A stretch of 37,735 bases of DNA from an uncultured Clostridia bacterium (GCA_946628965.1 CAMOXI010000011.1:1-37735); one strand, 5' to 3'. Shown: positions 1 to 8,731, counted from the stretch's first letter. Numbers and translations are program-made. Notes: generated from the letters alone by a model not told the origin.

Positions 1-60
1 CCTCTCGCGCTCTCCCCATGCGTGTCCTGCTTCCGTCGCATGAGTTTGTCTACAGTCTGA

Positions 61-94
61 AACGCCCGGACAAACGTCCGGGCGTTTTCTTTTT
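61..94. terminator. Rho-independent terminator, probably bidirectional
   Basis: An 11-bp perfect inverted repeat (arms 61-71 and 76-86) with loop AAAC is followed on the plus strand by a T-rich tract (85-94). The tract runs into the stop codon of the licD gene at 93. On the minus strand the hairpin follows the licD stop directly, but the trailing T run is only three bases. It therefore best terminates a plus-strand transcript arriving from left of the window, and may also end the surface-polymer operon. Nothing else is visible in bases 1-60. Confidence 0.75.
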
Positions 95-905
95 ACTTCT
101 CGTAAACCGTGAAGCCGTGCTCCAGATGCCGCTTTTCCTCCGGCGGCAGCTGCATATAGTCGCCGTAGAAGAAGCGCAGCACCGTGTCATACTCTTTGGG
201 CGCAGTGAACCTTTCCCCTTCAAAAGGCAGCTCGATCGTCTCATCGAACCAGTCGGTCTGAAACACCGAGCGCTCTTTGCAGGAATAGCTGGTCAGTTCC
301 CCGCAGATGCTTGTACGCTCGCCGCGGGTGGCAGCAAAGGCGGCGTCGTTCATCTTCCGTGCGATCAGATTGCCGGGCAGAAGCCGAAGGGCCAGCTTAT
401 TAGTCCGCAGAGCCAGGCGCTTGACCGGGTTTTTCTGTTCGCTCACGTCCTCGTTGATGCGGCGATAGTAGTTGCGCAGATGCTGCAGGTGCCGAAGCAC
501 CTTCGCCCGCTCCGTCTCGTCCTCCGGCAGGTAATCGAAGGCGAAAATGTCGATGTACACGCCGATCTCATCGCCCAGGTTGTTGTTTTTCTCGATGAGG
601 ACCGTGCTTGTATCCACGACCTTGCCCATGTTGTGATAGTACGTGGGATTGTTGCTCACGTCCCAGGCCTCCAGGCTGTCGCTGCGCTCCCGGTTGAACT
701 CCCGCATGAAGATATCATAATCCGGGCGGAACATGATGAGATCCACGTCATCGTCCCAGGGGATGAAGCCCTGGTGGCGCACGGCGCCGATCAGCGTGCC
801 GTAGGCCAGATAGTAGGTCAGCCCGCGCTCATCGCAGAAATCCCGTACCTTGCACATGATGGCAAGTTCCCGGGCCTTGACCTCGTCAATCGTCAGTTCT
901 CTCAT
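93..905 (-). CDS. LicD family phosphotransferase (LicD-1)
   Basis: This 270-residue protein is a LicD/fukutin-type nucleotidyltransferase-fold enzyme. The family moves a phospho-alcohol such as phosphocholine from a CDP donor onto a glycan. The family signature is intact: YGTLIGAVRHQGFIPWDDDVD at about residues 35-55, with metal-binding Asp51-53 and Asp55. The C-terminal YGDYMQLPPEE block shared by all three LicD paralogues here is also present. There is no signal peptide or membrane segment, so it acts at the cytoplasmic face. It is the last gene of the nine-gene operon, and its start lies 20 bases inside the end of the flippase gene, which suggests translational coupling. The transferred group cannot be read from sequence; phosphocholine is only the best-known precedent. 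Confidence 0.92.
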   Translation of the reverse strand: MRELTIDEVKARELAIMCKVRDFCDERGLTYYLAYGTLIGAVRHQGFIPWDDDVDLIMFRPDYDIFMREFNRERSDSLEAWDVSNNPTYYHNMGKVVDTSTVLIEKNNNLGDEIGVYIDIFAFDYLPEDETERAKVLRHLQHLRNYYRRINEDVSEQKNPVKRLALRTNKLALRLLPGNLIARKMNDAAFAATRGERTSICGELTSYSCKERSVFQTDWFDETIELPFEGERFTAPKEYDTVLRFFYGDYMQLPPEEKRHLEHGFTVYEK

Positions 906-2163
906 GTCTTCTCCTCAGCCGGAAGGGCGGCACCTCCGCGCGCACAAATTCATTCCGATAGCGCCAGGTAAAGGCCAGGCGCGTCAGCAGCAGCACCAGC
1001 TCCGTGGTGCAGCGCAGAAAGGCCAGATTCAGCAGGGTAAAATGGCCGCTCAGGCCGAGCACCAGCAGGCCCACGATCTGAAAGCCGGCGGAGAACACCG
1101 TAGTCGCGGTGATCTGCACGGTCTTCCCCAGGGCGCCGATGGTGGGCCAGCCGAAGAGCATGGCTGGGAAGCTGAAAAACAGGATGGGGATCATGGCGCG
1201 GAACAGATACGCCGCGCCCACATACTTGCCGCCGCCGAGGATCTGAAGCGCGTAATCCGCTACCAGCCAGCAGAAGACGCAGCCCGCCGCCACCAGCGGC
1301 ATGAAGACCTTCAGCATCTGTTTGATCTGGTTGATGTTCTTCGTCCTCACCATATCGGGGTAGACCCCGTCGGTGATGGGCGAGTAGAAGGACTGGATCG
1401 CGCTCACCATCGAGAGGCACACGCTCCAGTAGGCCACGTCCGAGGGGGCCTGATAGATGCCCACCAGCAGCGTGTTGAGCACGTTGAAGGCCGTGGTGGC
1501 CATGTTGGACAGAAAGTAGAGCGCGGACTCCTTCAGCTTGCGCCAGGCCCGCTCCAGCGAGCGGATGCGGATCCGGAGGCCCAGCTTTTTCAGTTCCATC
1601 ATCACCAGCGCCACCGCGGCGACGCCGCCGACGATGTCCAGGATCTGGATCCACATCATATCCTGATCGCCGTGAACGAACACATAGGTCAGCACGGCGG
1701 CCAGGCCCCGCATGATCAGAAAGCGCGAGGTGATGACCTGCATGCGCTCCAGCCCGCGGAAAACGTAGTCGAACAGGAAAATGGTGCAGAAGATGGGCAG
1801 GAAGGATACCAGCGTGTACACTTCATAGCCCCTGAGGATCGGCAGCGTAAAGGTCACGGCACAGAGGCCGGCGAAGGCAAGGGCCGCGAGGATCAGACGG
1901 GCCAGCAGGATGTCGCCTGTGACTTCCCCCACCTCGTCCCTGTTCTCCCGCACCATGACGATGTCCTTGGTGCCGGAGAGCATGAAGCCGAAGTCCACGA
2001 TCAGCTGCAGATAGGTGCCGATGTTCTTCACATACAGCACCACGCCGTAGCAGTCCGTGGACATGACGCGGGTCAGATAGGGCACCGTCGCAAAGGGGAT
2101 CAGGATCTTGGCGATGCTGTACCCGTATAGCATGATGATATTTTTGAAAACGTTCTTTTTCAT
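886..2163 (-). CDS. Wzx-like polysaccharide flippase
   Basis: This is a 425-residue polytopic membrane protein of the polysaccharide-transport (RfbX/Wzx, MOP superfamily) type. The N-terminus, with a short basic head followed by IPFATVPYLTRV and YGVVLY, is typical of Wzx proteins, and hydrophobic segments run through the whole length. The family flips undecaprenyl-pyrophosphate-linked oligosaccharide units across the cytoplasmic membrane. Its ATG overlaps the stop of the upstream polymerase gene as ATGA, and the downstream licD starts inside its 3' end. Pairing with a Wzy-like gene implies a Wzx/Wzy-dependent route rather than an ABC exporter. Specificity is not predictable. Confidence 0.9.
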   Translation of the reverse strand: MKKNVFKNIIMLYGYSIAKILIPFATVPYLTRVMSTDCYGVVLYVKNIGTYLQLIVDFGFMLSGTKDIVMVRENRDEVGEVTGDILLARLILAALAFAGLCAVTFTLPILRGYEVYTLVSFLPIFCTIFLFDYVFRGLERMQVITSRFLIMRGLAAVLTYVFVHGDQDMMWIQILDIVGGVAAVALVMMELKKLGLRIRIRSLERAWRKLKESALYFLSNMATTAFNVLNTLLVGIYQAPSDVAYWSVCLSMVSAIQSFYSPITDGVYPDMVRTKNINQIKQMLKVFMPLVAAGCVFCWLVADYALQILGGGKYVGAAYLFRAMIPILFFSFPAMLFGWPTIGALGKTVQITATTVFSAGFQIVGLLVLGLSGHFTLLNLAFLRCTTELVLLLTRLAFTWRYRNEFVRAEVPPFRLRRRHERTDD

Positions 2164-3395
2164 TGGATCTCCTGCCCCTCCGGGAGGATCCCCTCTTCCG
2201 GATCCTCACCGGAGAAGAAATCCGGCTCCGGGTTCTTCCCGGCGCCGCAGAGCCAGGCGTCAAAATACGCGGTATTGTTGGCCAGTGCCAGCACCAGAGC
2301 GGACATGATGGAGTTTTCCGCCTCGGACAGGTGCATCACATATACGGCCGCCAGGGCCGCCGTGAGGATCACGGTCACCCGGCTGGAGGGCTGCCGCTCC
2401 ATACGGTACAGGACCGCCAGGTTAAACAGCAGAAACAGCACCAGCGCCACCAGGCCGCCCATCAGCAGAAACTGGAAATAGCTGTTGTGGGCGTGGAAGA
2501 AGACCTTCTCCCCCACGTCGATGTATTTGCGAAAGCCGTAGCCGGTGATCGGGCGGCGGAAGAACATCGGGTAAAACGCGTCCCAGATGGCGGTGCGGCC
2601 GGTCAGGGTGGTGTTTTTGTGTAGGACCTGGGTGATGAAGGTGTTCAGCGGCCCTGGCCGGTCCAGGATCCGGTACACAGCGATCAGGTAATCGGCGACC
2701 AGGGTGACAAGCCAGATGAACGTGGGCCGCAGGAAGCGGTTTTTGCCCCGCAGGCCCAGCAGCAGAATCAGTCCCATCAGCAGGAGTCCCACCACCGAGG
2801 TAGCGGACCAGAGCATGACGATGGCCGCGGCCCCCGCGCCGATGATGATCAGGGCGCGGAGGCGGCGGCCGCTGCAGAAATACAGCAGCGCCACTGTGAT
2901 CGCGGGCAGAATGAAGGTGATGAAGGAATTTTTCTGGCCCAGGAAAAAGTCCGCGTGCTCTTCGTCGGCCATGTAGATGCCCTCGGGATAATAGGCCAGA
3001 ACCGTGTACAGGTTTACCAGCACGATCCAGCCCAGATTTGCCATCAGGGCATGCAGCAGCTTGTCCGGGCAGCGGCGCGCATAGTATTCGATGATCGCAA
3101 ACACGATCACTACCGACGAGCAGTTGATGACCGCGCCGATCACATATTTCCGGTTGAAGAGCGCCGTCATGGCGATGATCCAGAGCTCCAGCGCGGCAAA
3201 AAACAGCAGAGCCGGGGAGGGCTTTTTCCGCTCGGCCACGATGAGCAGCACGATCAGCACCGCGCTCACGAGGCGGCCCATATCAAAGGCGGTCTCCAGC
3301 AGCGGCGCCAGGTACTCGAGGCTCGGCGGCTTCATATGGGGGAACAGGAGCAGAAAGATCAGGATCGTCTGCCTGTCGAGATTGGAACGCTTCAT
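2160..3395 (-). CDS. O-antigen polymerase/ligase-like membrane protein (Wzy-like)
   Basis: This is a 411-residue integral membrane protein with about ten to twelve hydrophobic segments. Its large hydrophilic loop carries GYGFRKYID and a HAHNSYFQFLLMGG stretch near residues 285-315. That loop, with an H-x-H-N-S-like motif before a hydrophobic helix, is characteristic of the Wzy_C O-antigen ligase/polymerase family. The expected role is joining flipped repeat units, or attaching polymer to an acceptor, on the outer face of the membrane. It lies between the cytidylyltransferase fusion (35-base gap) and the flippase (ATGA overlap). Sequence alone does not separate polymerase from ligase. Confidence 0.85.
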   Translation of the reverse strand: MKRSNLDRQTILIFLLLFPHMKPPSLEYLAPLLETAFDMGRLVSAVLIVLLIVAERKKPSPALLFFAALELWIIAMTALFNRKYVIGAVINCSSVVIVFAIIEYYARRCPDKLLHALMANLGWIVLVNLYTVLAYYPEGIYMADEEHADFFLGQKNSFITFILPAITVALLYFCSGRRLRALIIIGAGAAAIVMLWSATSVVGLLLMGLILLLGLRGKNRFLRPTFIWLVTLVADYLIAVYRILDRPGPLNTFITQVLHKNTTLTGRTAIWDAFYPMFFRRPITGYGFRKYIDVGEKVFFHAHNSYFQFLLMGGLVALVLFLLFNLAVLYRMERQPSSRVTVILTAALAAVYVMHLSEAENSIMSALVLALANNTAYFDAWLCGAGKNPEPDFFSGEDPEEGILPEGQEIQ

Positions 3396-3430
3396 TTGTT
3401 ATCCTGCCTGCCATCTATTGCGACGGCGCT

Positions 3431-4774
3431 TTAGATTTCGATCAGATCTCTGCCGGCGCAAAAATCCTCCATAAAGCGGCAGATGGCTGCGGAGCATGTG
3501 GGATCCACGGCGTAGCTCTGCCTGCCGGTCTCCACCGCCTTGGCAAAGGCCACCAGCTCATAGCGGATGCCCTCGCCGTCCAGCTGATAGAAATAGCGCC
3601 GGTTCTGGTTGGGATCCTCATAGCGGATCTCGAAATAATCGGTCTTCCACCAGGGGGCCGGGACGTACACATAGCCCCGGGTGCCGGAGATCACCAGCTC
3701 GCCCTCAGACTTGACGCCGGTGCCCGCCTTGATGGAGGCCACGGCGTGGGGATAAACGAAATCGGCCTTGAGAAAACTGTCATGCTGTTTCTCCGCATCG
3801 AGCCAGCGCACGGCGCAGTTCTTGCTTCGGTAGTCGGGCCCCAGCAGCTGCAGCACCGGCAGCAGGGCCGTGGTACCCCACTCATATACGCCGTCCCAGT
3901 GGCGGCCGGCCTCCGCCGGCTCCTGCGCGGAAGCGTCCCGCAGGCTGGTACAGGTGGCGTCCACCGAGACGATCTGGCCGATCTTGCCGCCCTTCAAAAG
4001 CAGCAGCATGCGGGCGTAGGCGGTGGCATAGGCGGTCTTGATGGCGTCCATCAGCACCAGCTTCTTCTCTGCGGCAAGCGCCTGCAGTTCCCGGCACTGG
4101 CTCTCGCTCAGGGCCGTCGGCGCCTCGCAGAGCACATGTTTGCCCCGCTCCAGAGCGAGCTTCACCTGCTTATAATGCTCTTCCGGCTGGGAACGGATAT
4201 AGACGGCGTCCACCCGCTCCAGCAGCTCCTCGTAGTTCTCGGTGACAAAGTCCAGGCCCTGGATCTCCGCCGAGAGGCTCTTCAGGCTGCGGGTACAGAT
4301 ACCGGCCACATGGATGCCGTTGACAAAACGGCTCTCCTGTTCGATCTTGTTGAGAAAGTCCGCATCGCCCACCAGGCCCAGGGACACAGCCCTGCGCGAC
4401 TGGCGCAGCTCGGAGCTGGAAATGCCCTCTGTCCGGGGCAGGTAGATGACCTCGCAGTACTCCCGCAGGTAGTCGAACTTGCCGACCCAGTCGGAGCCCA
4501 CGGTGAAGATATCCACGCCGTAGCGGCGGATATCGTCGATCTTCTGGCCCTCGTATTCCTCGATGATGACCTCATCGGCGATGCCGGTGGCCTTGACGGC
4601 CTCCACCCGCTCCATCAGCGACTGCTGGACGTTGATCTTGCCGCGGGTCTTGTCAAAGTCGTCAGCCGTCACGCCGACGATCAGGTAATCGCCCAGGGCC
4701 TTCGCCCGCTCCAGCAGACGGATGTGCCCGCGGTGCAGCAGGTCATAGGTGCCGTAGGTAATGACTTTAACCAT
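3431..4774 (-). CDS. TagD-like cytidylyltransferase fused to a Gfo/Idh/MocA-like domain
   Basis: This 447-residue protein has two domains. Residues 1-125 closely resemble glycerol-3-phosphate cytidylyltransferase (TagD/TarD): YGTYDLLHRGH contains the HxGH motif at 14-17, and RTEGISSS lies at 114-121. That domain should make a CDP-activated alcohol from CTP and a phosphorylated alcohol. Residues 130-447 have the layout of a Gfo/Idh/MocA NAD(P)-dependent oxidoreductase, including a typical C-terminal KAVETG segment. However, the glycine-rich nucleotide motif is degenerate (GLVGDAD, 133-139), and the usual E-K-P catalytic motif reads E-A-P at 217-219. The second domain may therefore be inactive or repurposed. 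Neighbouring LicD enzymes are natural users of a CDP-linked product. The TagD assignment is strong; the exact substrate is unknown. Confidence 0.9.
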   Translation of the reverse strand: MVKVITYGTYDLLHRGHIRLLERAKALGDYLIVGVTADDFDKTRGKINVQQSLMERVEAVKATGIADEVIIEEYEGQKIDDIRRYGVDIFTVGSDWVGKFDYLREYCEVIYLPRTEGISSSELRQSRRAVSLGLVGDADFLNKIEQESRFVNGIHVAGICTRSLKSLSAEIQGLDFVTENYEELLERVDAVYIRSQPEEHYKQVKLALERGKHVLCEAPTALSESQCRELQALAAEKKLVLMDAIKTAYATAYARMLLLLKGGKIGQIVSVDATCTSLRDASAQEPAEAGRHWDGVYEWGTTALLPVLQLLGPDYRSKNCAVRWLDAEKQHDSFLKADFVYPHAVASIKAGTGVKSEGELVISGTRGYVYVPAPWWKTDYFEIRYEDPNQNRRYFYQLDGEGIRYELVAFAKAVETGRQSYAVDPTCSAAICRFMEDFCAGRDLIEI

Positions 4775-4811
4775 GTCTTGCTCCTCTCTCCGCCGGGCAG
4801 TCAGGTTCCTG

Positions 4812-5885
4812 TCAGATGATGCCCCGCTTCTGCAGATCTTTGAACGCTGCGATCAGGGTGTCGTAATCGCTCTCGTGCAGATCGCCGATATGGCCCACGC
4901 GGAAGACGGTATCCCGCATCTCCCCGCCGTTGGGGCAGATCCAGATGCCGTACTCGTCCTTGAGGATCGTGAAGATATCGTAGGCCTTGGCGGTTGTGGG
5001 GTGCAGCGGGGTCACCGCGTTGGTCGGGGACTCGGATACCAGTTCAAAAGGCAGGTCTTTGATCTGTGCGCGGAAGTAGGCGGCAAGCCCGGCAATGCGC
5101 GCGATCTCGGCGTCCACGCCGCCGGCGCGGTCGATCTGCCGCAGGCGGGCGTTGATCTGCCGCAGCGTGCCGACAGCGGGGGTAAAGGGAGTCTGGCCGC
5201 GCTCGCCGTTTTTCAGCGCGTCCTTCAGATCCAGGTACATGCACTTGGTCTTGCCCTTCTCCACACGCTCCAGGGCGCGGGGCGCAAGAACGATCAGAGC
5301 TACGCCCGGCGGGCAGGCCAGCGCCTTCTGGGAGCCGGTGAGCATCAGGTCGATGCCCCTGGCCGTCATGTCCAGGGGATCGGTGAAGAAGGCGGAGATC
5401 GCGTCCACGATCAGGTAGATATTATTGCGGCGGCAGAAGTCGCCGATCAGGTCGATGTCATACAGAACGCCGGTGGAGGTCTCGTCGATGTTCACGAGGA
5501 AGGCGGTGTAGCCCTGGTTTTCATAGGGGGCCAACATCTCGGCGGTCAGGCCTTTGCCCATGGGCATTTTGATCTCGGTGTGCGGGATCTCGTGCAGCTC
5601 CAGCATCTGCACGAAGCGGTGGCCGAAGCTGCCGCCGTTGACGACGAGGGCCTTGTCCTCGGGCGTCAGCGTGTGCATGACGGAGGCCTCCATGGCGGAG
5701 GTGCCGGAACCGGTCAGGAACACGACGCGGGAGCCTTCGGGAGCCTTGGCAAACTTCAGAACCAGCTTCTCATTCTCCAGCATGACGGCGGAAAACTCGG
5801 CCGTGCGGAAATAGGGCACCTGCTCTGCGCCGATGGCGCGAACCTCTTCCGAGCTCATCACAGGGCCGACAGCAAAATTCAGCAT
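4812..5885 (-). CDS. Class V aminotransferase (alanine-glyoxylate / 2-aminoethylphosphonate transaminase type)
   Basis: This is a 357-residue fold-type I PLP enzyme. It begins with the family hallmark [10 protein letters not shown], has the [10 protein letters not shown] phosphate-binding region near residue 58, and carries VDAISAF. The PLP lysine lies in [12 protein letters not shown] near residue 187, which matches the AGXT/PucG branch more closely than classical PhnW. Relatives transfer amino groups to small aldehydes or keto acids such as glyoxylate, pyruvate or phosphonoacetaldehyde. Its place directly before the CDP-forming fusion gene suggests that it supplies an aminated small molecule for activation. 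No phosphoenolpyruvate mutase or phosphonopyruvate decarboxylase is in the window, so a phosphonate product is unproven. Confidence 0.88.
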   Translation of the reverse strand: MLNFAVGPVMSSEEVRAIGAEQVPYFRTAEFSAVMLENEKLVLKFAKAPEGSRVVFLTGSGTSAMEASVMHTLTPEDKALVVNGGSFGHRFVQMLELHEIPHTEIKMPMGKGLTAEMLAPYENQGYTAFLVNIDETSTGVLYDIDLIGDFCRRNNIYLIVDAISAFFTDPLDMTARGIDLMLTGSQKALACPPGVALIVLAPRALERVEKGKTKCMYLDLKDALKNGERGQTPFTPAVGTLRQINARLRQIDRAGGVDAEIARIAGLAAYFRAQIKDLPFELVSESPTNAVTPLHPTTAKAYDIFTILKDEYGIWICPNGGEMRDTVFRVGHIGDLHESDYDTLIAAFKDLQKRGII

Positions 5886-5897
5886 AGATATTCCCTC

Positions 5898-6896
5898 TCA
5901 CTTTTCAAATTCGGATTTGCGGGGGTAATGGGCCTCCATGACCGCGTGCAGCGCCTGCTGCTCCTTCTCAAAGTCAAAGCCCATGGGATCGTCATTGATG
6001 CAGACGACCGTATATCTGGGGTTATTGAGCAGCGCTTCCGTCTCCGCGGCGCAGTCCTCCCCGATGGTCAGGTAGGCGCAGTTCGGCCTGTGGGGCACAA
6101 ATTTCCCCTCGCAGAGCTGCCAGTAGCGCATCAGGTACTGGTTCACGTCCTCCCGGCTGCGGAACTTGTGGCTGCAGGTGCGGTCCAGGATCTCCCCCTC
6201 TTCCCGCCAGACGGTCTCAAAAGTCTCCTTCAGGAAGGGCACGCAGCTGTGGTAGTTGCGAAAGCCCGTCTGCGTCCCCCAGGGCAGCAGATAGAGATTG
6301 TTGAGCACGCCTTTCCCGTTTCTGGGGCTGAACCACTTGGCAAAATCGCGCCGGAGCATGGCGCGTTTCGGAAAGTGCATGTTGATGATGCCCATCATGT
6401 TCAGCATGATGTAGGGCATAAAGTTGGAGACATCATCGTTCTTGATGATACCGAAGACCGCCGTGTCCACCGGAAGACCGTTCTGAAAGAAGTCCTCTTT
6501 CTTCGTGGGGCGGCTGAGATACACATCGTCATTGAAGTAGACGAAGTGATCCGCCAGGCCGGGAATTCGGTGCATGTTCAGCTCAATGGTGTGGGAGCTG
6601 AAGGTGGGCAGATACTTTTCCGGGATAAACTCCTCATGCCGCACGATGTGCAGCTTCGGATGCTCGGTATTGAGCCAGGGCGGCAGATGCCCCCAGGTCA
6701 GCAGATGCACCCGGTTGACCCAGGGCGCAAACTCCTCAATGCCGCGGAACCAGTAGCGGAACAGGTCCCACTCCCGGTAGCGGGCGCTGCTGTTGTCCTG
6801 CAGCGTGCTCGCGCTGTATTTGTCATGCTCCCGGATCCAGGCGGGATCCGAGCCGTCCACCCAGGGGATGACGATATCCACGGGATAGTCAGTCAT
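5898..6896 (-). CDS. Stealth family sugar-phosphate transferase
   Basis: This is a 332-residue protein with all four Stealth conserved regions. CR1 is IPWVDGSDPAW at about residues 10-20. CR2 covers about residues 36-145 with RYREWDLFRYWFRGIEEFAPW, HLLTWGHLPPWLN and HFVYFNDDVYL. CR3 is near NYHSCVPFLKETFETVW, and CR4 is VVCINDDPMG near the C-terminus. Stealth proteins resemble the catalytic part of GlcNAc-1-phosphotransferase and transfer a hexose-1-phosphate, giving phosphodiester-linked glycans. Its ATG lies 8 bases inside the upstream licD gene, and 12 bases separate it from the aminotransferase gene. It has no signal peptide and is presumably cytoplasmic. It provides a second phosphodiester-forming chemistry beside LicD. 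Confidence 0.93.
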   Translation of the reverse strand: MTDYPVDIVIPWVDGSDPAWIREHDKYSASTLQDNSSARYREWDLFRYWFRGIEEFAPWVNRVHLLTWGHLPPWLNTEHPKLHIVRHEEFIPEKYLPTFSSHTIELNMHRIPGLADHFVYFNDDVYLSRPTKKEDFFQNGLPVDTAVFGIIKNDDVSNFMPYIMLNMMGIINMHFPKRAMLRRDFAKWFSPRNGKGVLNNLYLLPWGTQTGFRNYHSCVPFLKETFETVWREEGEILDRTCSHKFRSREDVNQYLMRYWQLCEGKFVPHRPNCAYLTIGEDCAAETEALLNNPRYTVVCINDDPMGFDFEKEQQALHAVMEAHYPRKSEFEK

Positions 6897-7830
6897 GGCC
6901 TGTCTCCTGCGCGCTCCCGCCCAGATCGAAGCCGATGGCCCAGTGCTTTTCGCGACCGGCCTCCGGCGGGATGGTCATATAATCGCCGTACTGGTTTTCC
7001 AGGTAGGCGTCCGGATCGTGGGGCAGATTGATCTCAAAATCCACAAAGGGCCCCTTGATGGGCGGATAATACACATCCTTCGGCATGATGTGGCCGAAAT
7101 AGTGCTTGATGTCCGTGGGCACGGCCCAGAGGCCGGTATCCTTCCGGCAGCTCACCGCCCGCTCGAAGAGCCGAGCCCAGGCTTCCGCCGGGAGGAAGGA
7201 AAACAGCGTCCCCACGGTCATGCGCAGCGAGTAGTTGACGCGGCCGGCTGTGGTCTGGAAGAAGAACTCCTTCTTCTTCTCATTGCTGAGCTTCCGGAAC
7301 AGCGTGGAGACCGCGATATACTGCGCGCCCATGGCCAGCGTCCCCTTGATGCGGCGCGCCACCGGGTTTACCGGCACGGACTCGATGGAGAAGATGTCGA
7401 TATGCACGCCCTGGGGCAGGTCGGTATCCATGGTCTGGAGATTGGCCTTGACGGTCCCCTTCTTGTAGACCGCGGTGATCATGCTCTCCAGCGGGTATTT
7501 CGACGCGGGCGATGTGATCTCATACTTGTCGCCCAGGGTGCGGTCAAAGATCTCCAGGAAGCGCTGCAGATCGGGGCGGGGCATCAGCAGGTCCACATCA
7601 TCGTCCCAGGGGATGAAGCCCTGATGGCGCACGGAACCCAGCGCCGTGCCGCCGGCCGCCATATAGCAGATGCCGTTTTCCCGGCAGACCCGGTCGATAT
7701 CCTTGATGATCTCCAGAAAGCAGCCCTGCAGCTGCCGGAGTTCCTCGTCATTGATATAGTGGATTTCCTTCATCGGCGGCAGCTCCTGCATGGCCCGCCG
7801 GGTGGAGAGTGCGTTTTTCAAAAAGCCCAT
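6889..7830 (-). CDS. LicD family phosphotransferase (LicD-2)
   Basis: This 313-residue protein has an intact LicD signature, GGTALGSVRHQGFIPWDDDVD, with Asp76-78 and Asp80. It also has the C-terminal YGDYMTIPPEAGR block. Compared with its two neighbours it carries about 25 extra residues before the core and a longer middle part. The family moves phospho-alcohol groups from CDP donors to sugars. It lies 12 bases after LicD-3 and overlaps the stealth gene by 8 bases. The three LicD copies differ clearly outside the active-site block, so they probably act on different acceptors or donors rather than being recent duplicates. Confidence 0.92.
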   Translation of the reverse strand: MGFLKNALSTRRAMQELPPMKEIHYINDEELRQLQGCFLEIIKDIDRVCRENGICYMAAGGTALGSVRHQGFIPWDDDVDLLMPRPDLQRFLEIFDRTLGDKYEITSPASKYPLESMITAVYKKGTVKANLQTMDTDLPQGVHIDIFSIESVPVNPVARRIKGTLAMGAQYIAVSTLFRKLSNEKKKEFFFQTTAGRVNYSLRMTVGTLFSFLPAEAWARLFERAVSCRKDTGLWAVPTDIKHYFGHIMPKDVYYPPIKGPFVDFEINLPHDPDAYLENQYGDYMTIPPEAGREKHWAIGFDLGGSAQETGHD

Positions 7831-7842
7831 AGCTTTACTCCG

Positions 7843-8706
7843 TTATTTTTTGACGCAGTACTTGATGCCCCTGTACTGCTGATAGCCATGCTCCAGGTCG
7901 ATGAACACGGCGTCATGCCGGGGGATCTGCTCCTCCTCGGGCGGCAGCTGCATATAGTCGCCGTAGGAGATGCGCAGATAGGAATCCACGTCCGCCGGGA
8001 CCGGCATCTCGTGGCCCTCAAACATGGCCTTGCCCGGATGCAGGAACCACTCTTTGGGAAAGCGCTGCTTCATGATGCCGAGCCCTTCGCCGAAAGAGGC
8101 CACCAGAGCATGCTCGCCGATTTTGTAGCGGCTGTGCATCTTCTCCTCATGCTTCCAGATCCGGTAGCGCAGCTTCGGAGAGCGCACCAGGCCCAGCGCG
8201 GCCCTGGTCATATAGTAAATGGCCCTGCTCTTATGCTCCGGCAGGCGCTGGAAATTAAAGCAGCAATACAGCATCCCGTGCGCCACCTGCATGAGCCGGG
8301 CAACCTTGCCGTCGGCCACCGCATCCAGCGGGATCACGTCGATCATCAATCCCTGGTGGATGTCCGAATCGACGCTGTGGCGGTTGATGAATGTGGTATT
8401 GCTGTCCTTGATCTCGGTAGCGGTGTGGTGGATGTTGTACTGCTCATTGGAGCGGACGCAGGCGTAGCGCTCCGTATCCGCAAAGCGCTCCCACAGGGGG
8501 CCGAGGCGCTCATAGTCCTCGCGCAGCATGAACACATCCACATCATCGTCCCAGGGGATGAAGCCCTGGTGCCGCACGGCGCCCAGGCAGGTGCCGCCGG
8601 CCAGAACAAAGCCCAGGTCATGCTCCTCACAGAACTGCTGAAAATACAGCAGGATCTCCAGAAGCCTGGCCTGGATCTTTTTCGTCTCCGTTAAATCCGC
8701 TTTCAT
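7843..8706 (-). CDS. LicD family phosphotransferase (LicD-3)
   Basis: This 287-residue protein has the LicD core GGTCLGAVRHQGFIPWDDDVD, with metal-binding Asp53-55 and Asp57. The C-terminal YGDYMQLPPEEEQIPRHD block is shared with LicD-1. It is the second gene of the operon, 25 bases after the epimerase, and probably acts in the cytoplasm on a lipid-linked or nucleotide-linked precursor. The transferred group is unknown. The CDP-forming enzyme three genes downstream is the obvious candidate supplier of its donor. Confidence 0.92.
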   Translation of the reverse strand: MKADLTETKKIQARLLEILLYFQQFCEEHDLGFVLAGGTCLGAVRHQGFIPWDDDVDVFMLREDYERLGPLWERFADTERYACVRSNEQYNIHHTATEIKDSNTTFINRHSVDSDIHQGLMIDVIPLDAVADGKVARLMQVAHGMLYCCFNFQRLPEHKSRAIYYMTRAALGLVRSPKLRYRIWKHEEKMHSRYKIGEHALVASFGEGLGIMKQRFPKEWFLHPGKAMFEGHEMPVPADVDSYLRISYGDYMQLPPEEEQIPRHDAVFIDLEHGYQQYRGIKYCVKK

Positions 8707-8731
8707 TCTCTGCTGTCACTCCTTGCCTCTC

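Noticed and set aside
4761..7031. A 756-codon plus-strand open frame antisense to the aminotransferase and stealth genes
   Set aside because: It is His-, Ala-, Gly- and Gln-rich with no recognisable domain and lies opposite clearly conserved genes. Long antisense frames are expected in high-GC coding DNA. The same holds for the plus-strand frames at 850-2130, 10620-12047, 19107-20471 and 20571-22649.
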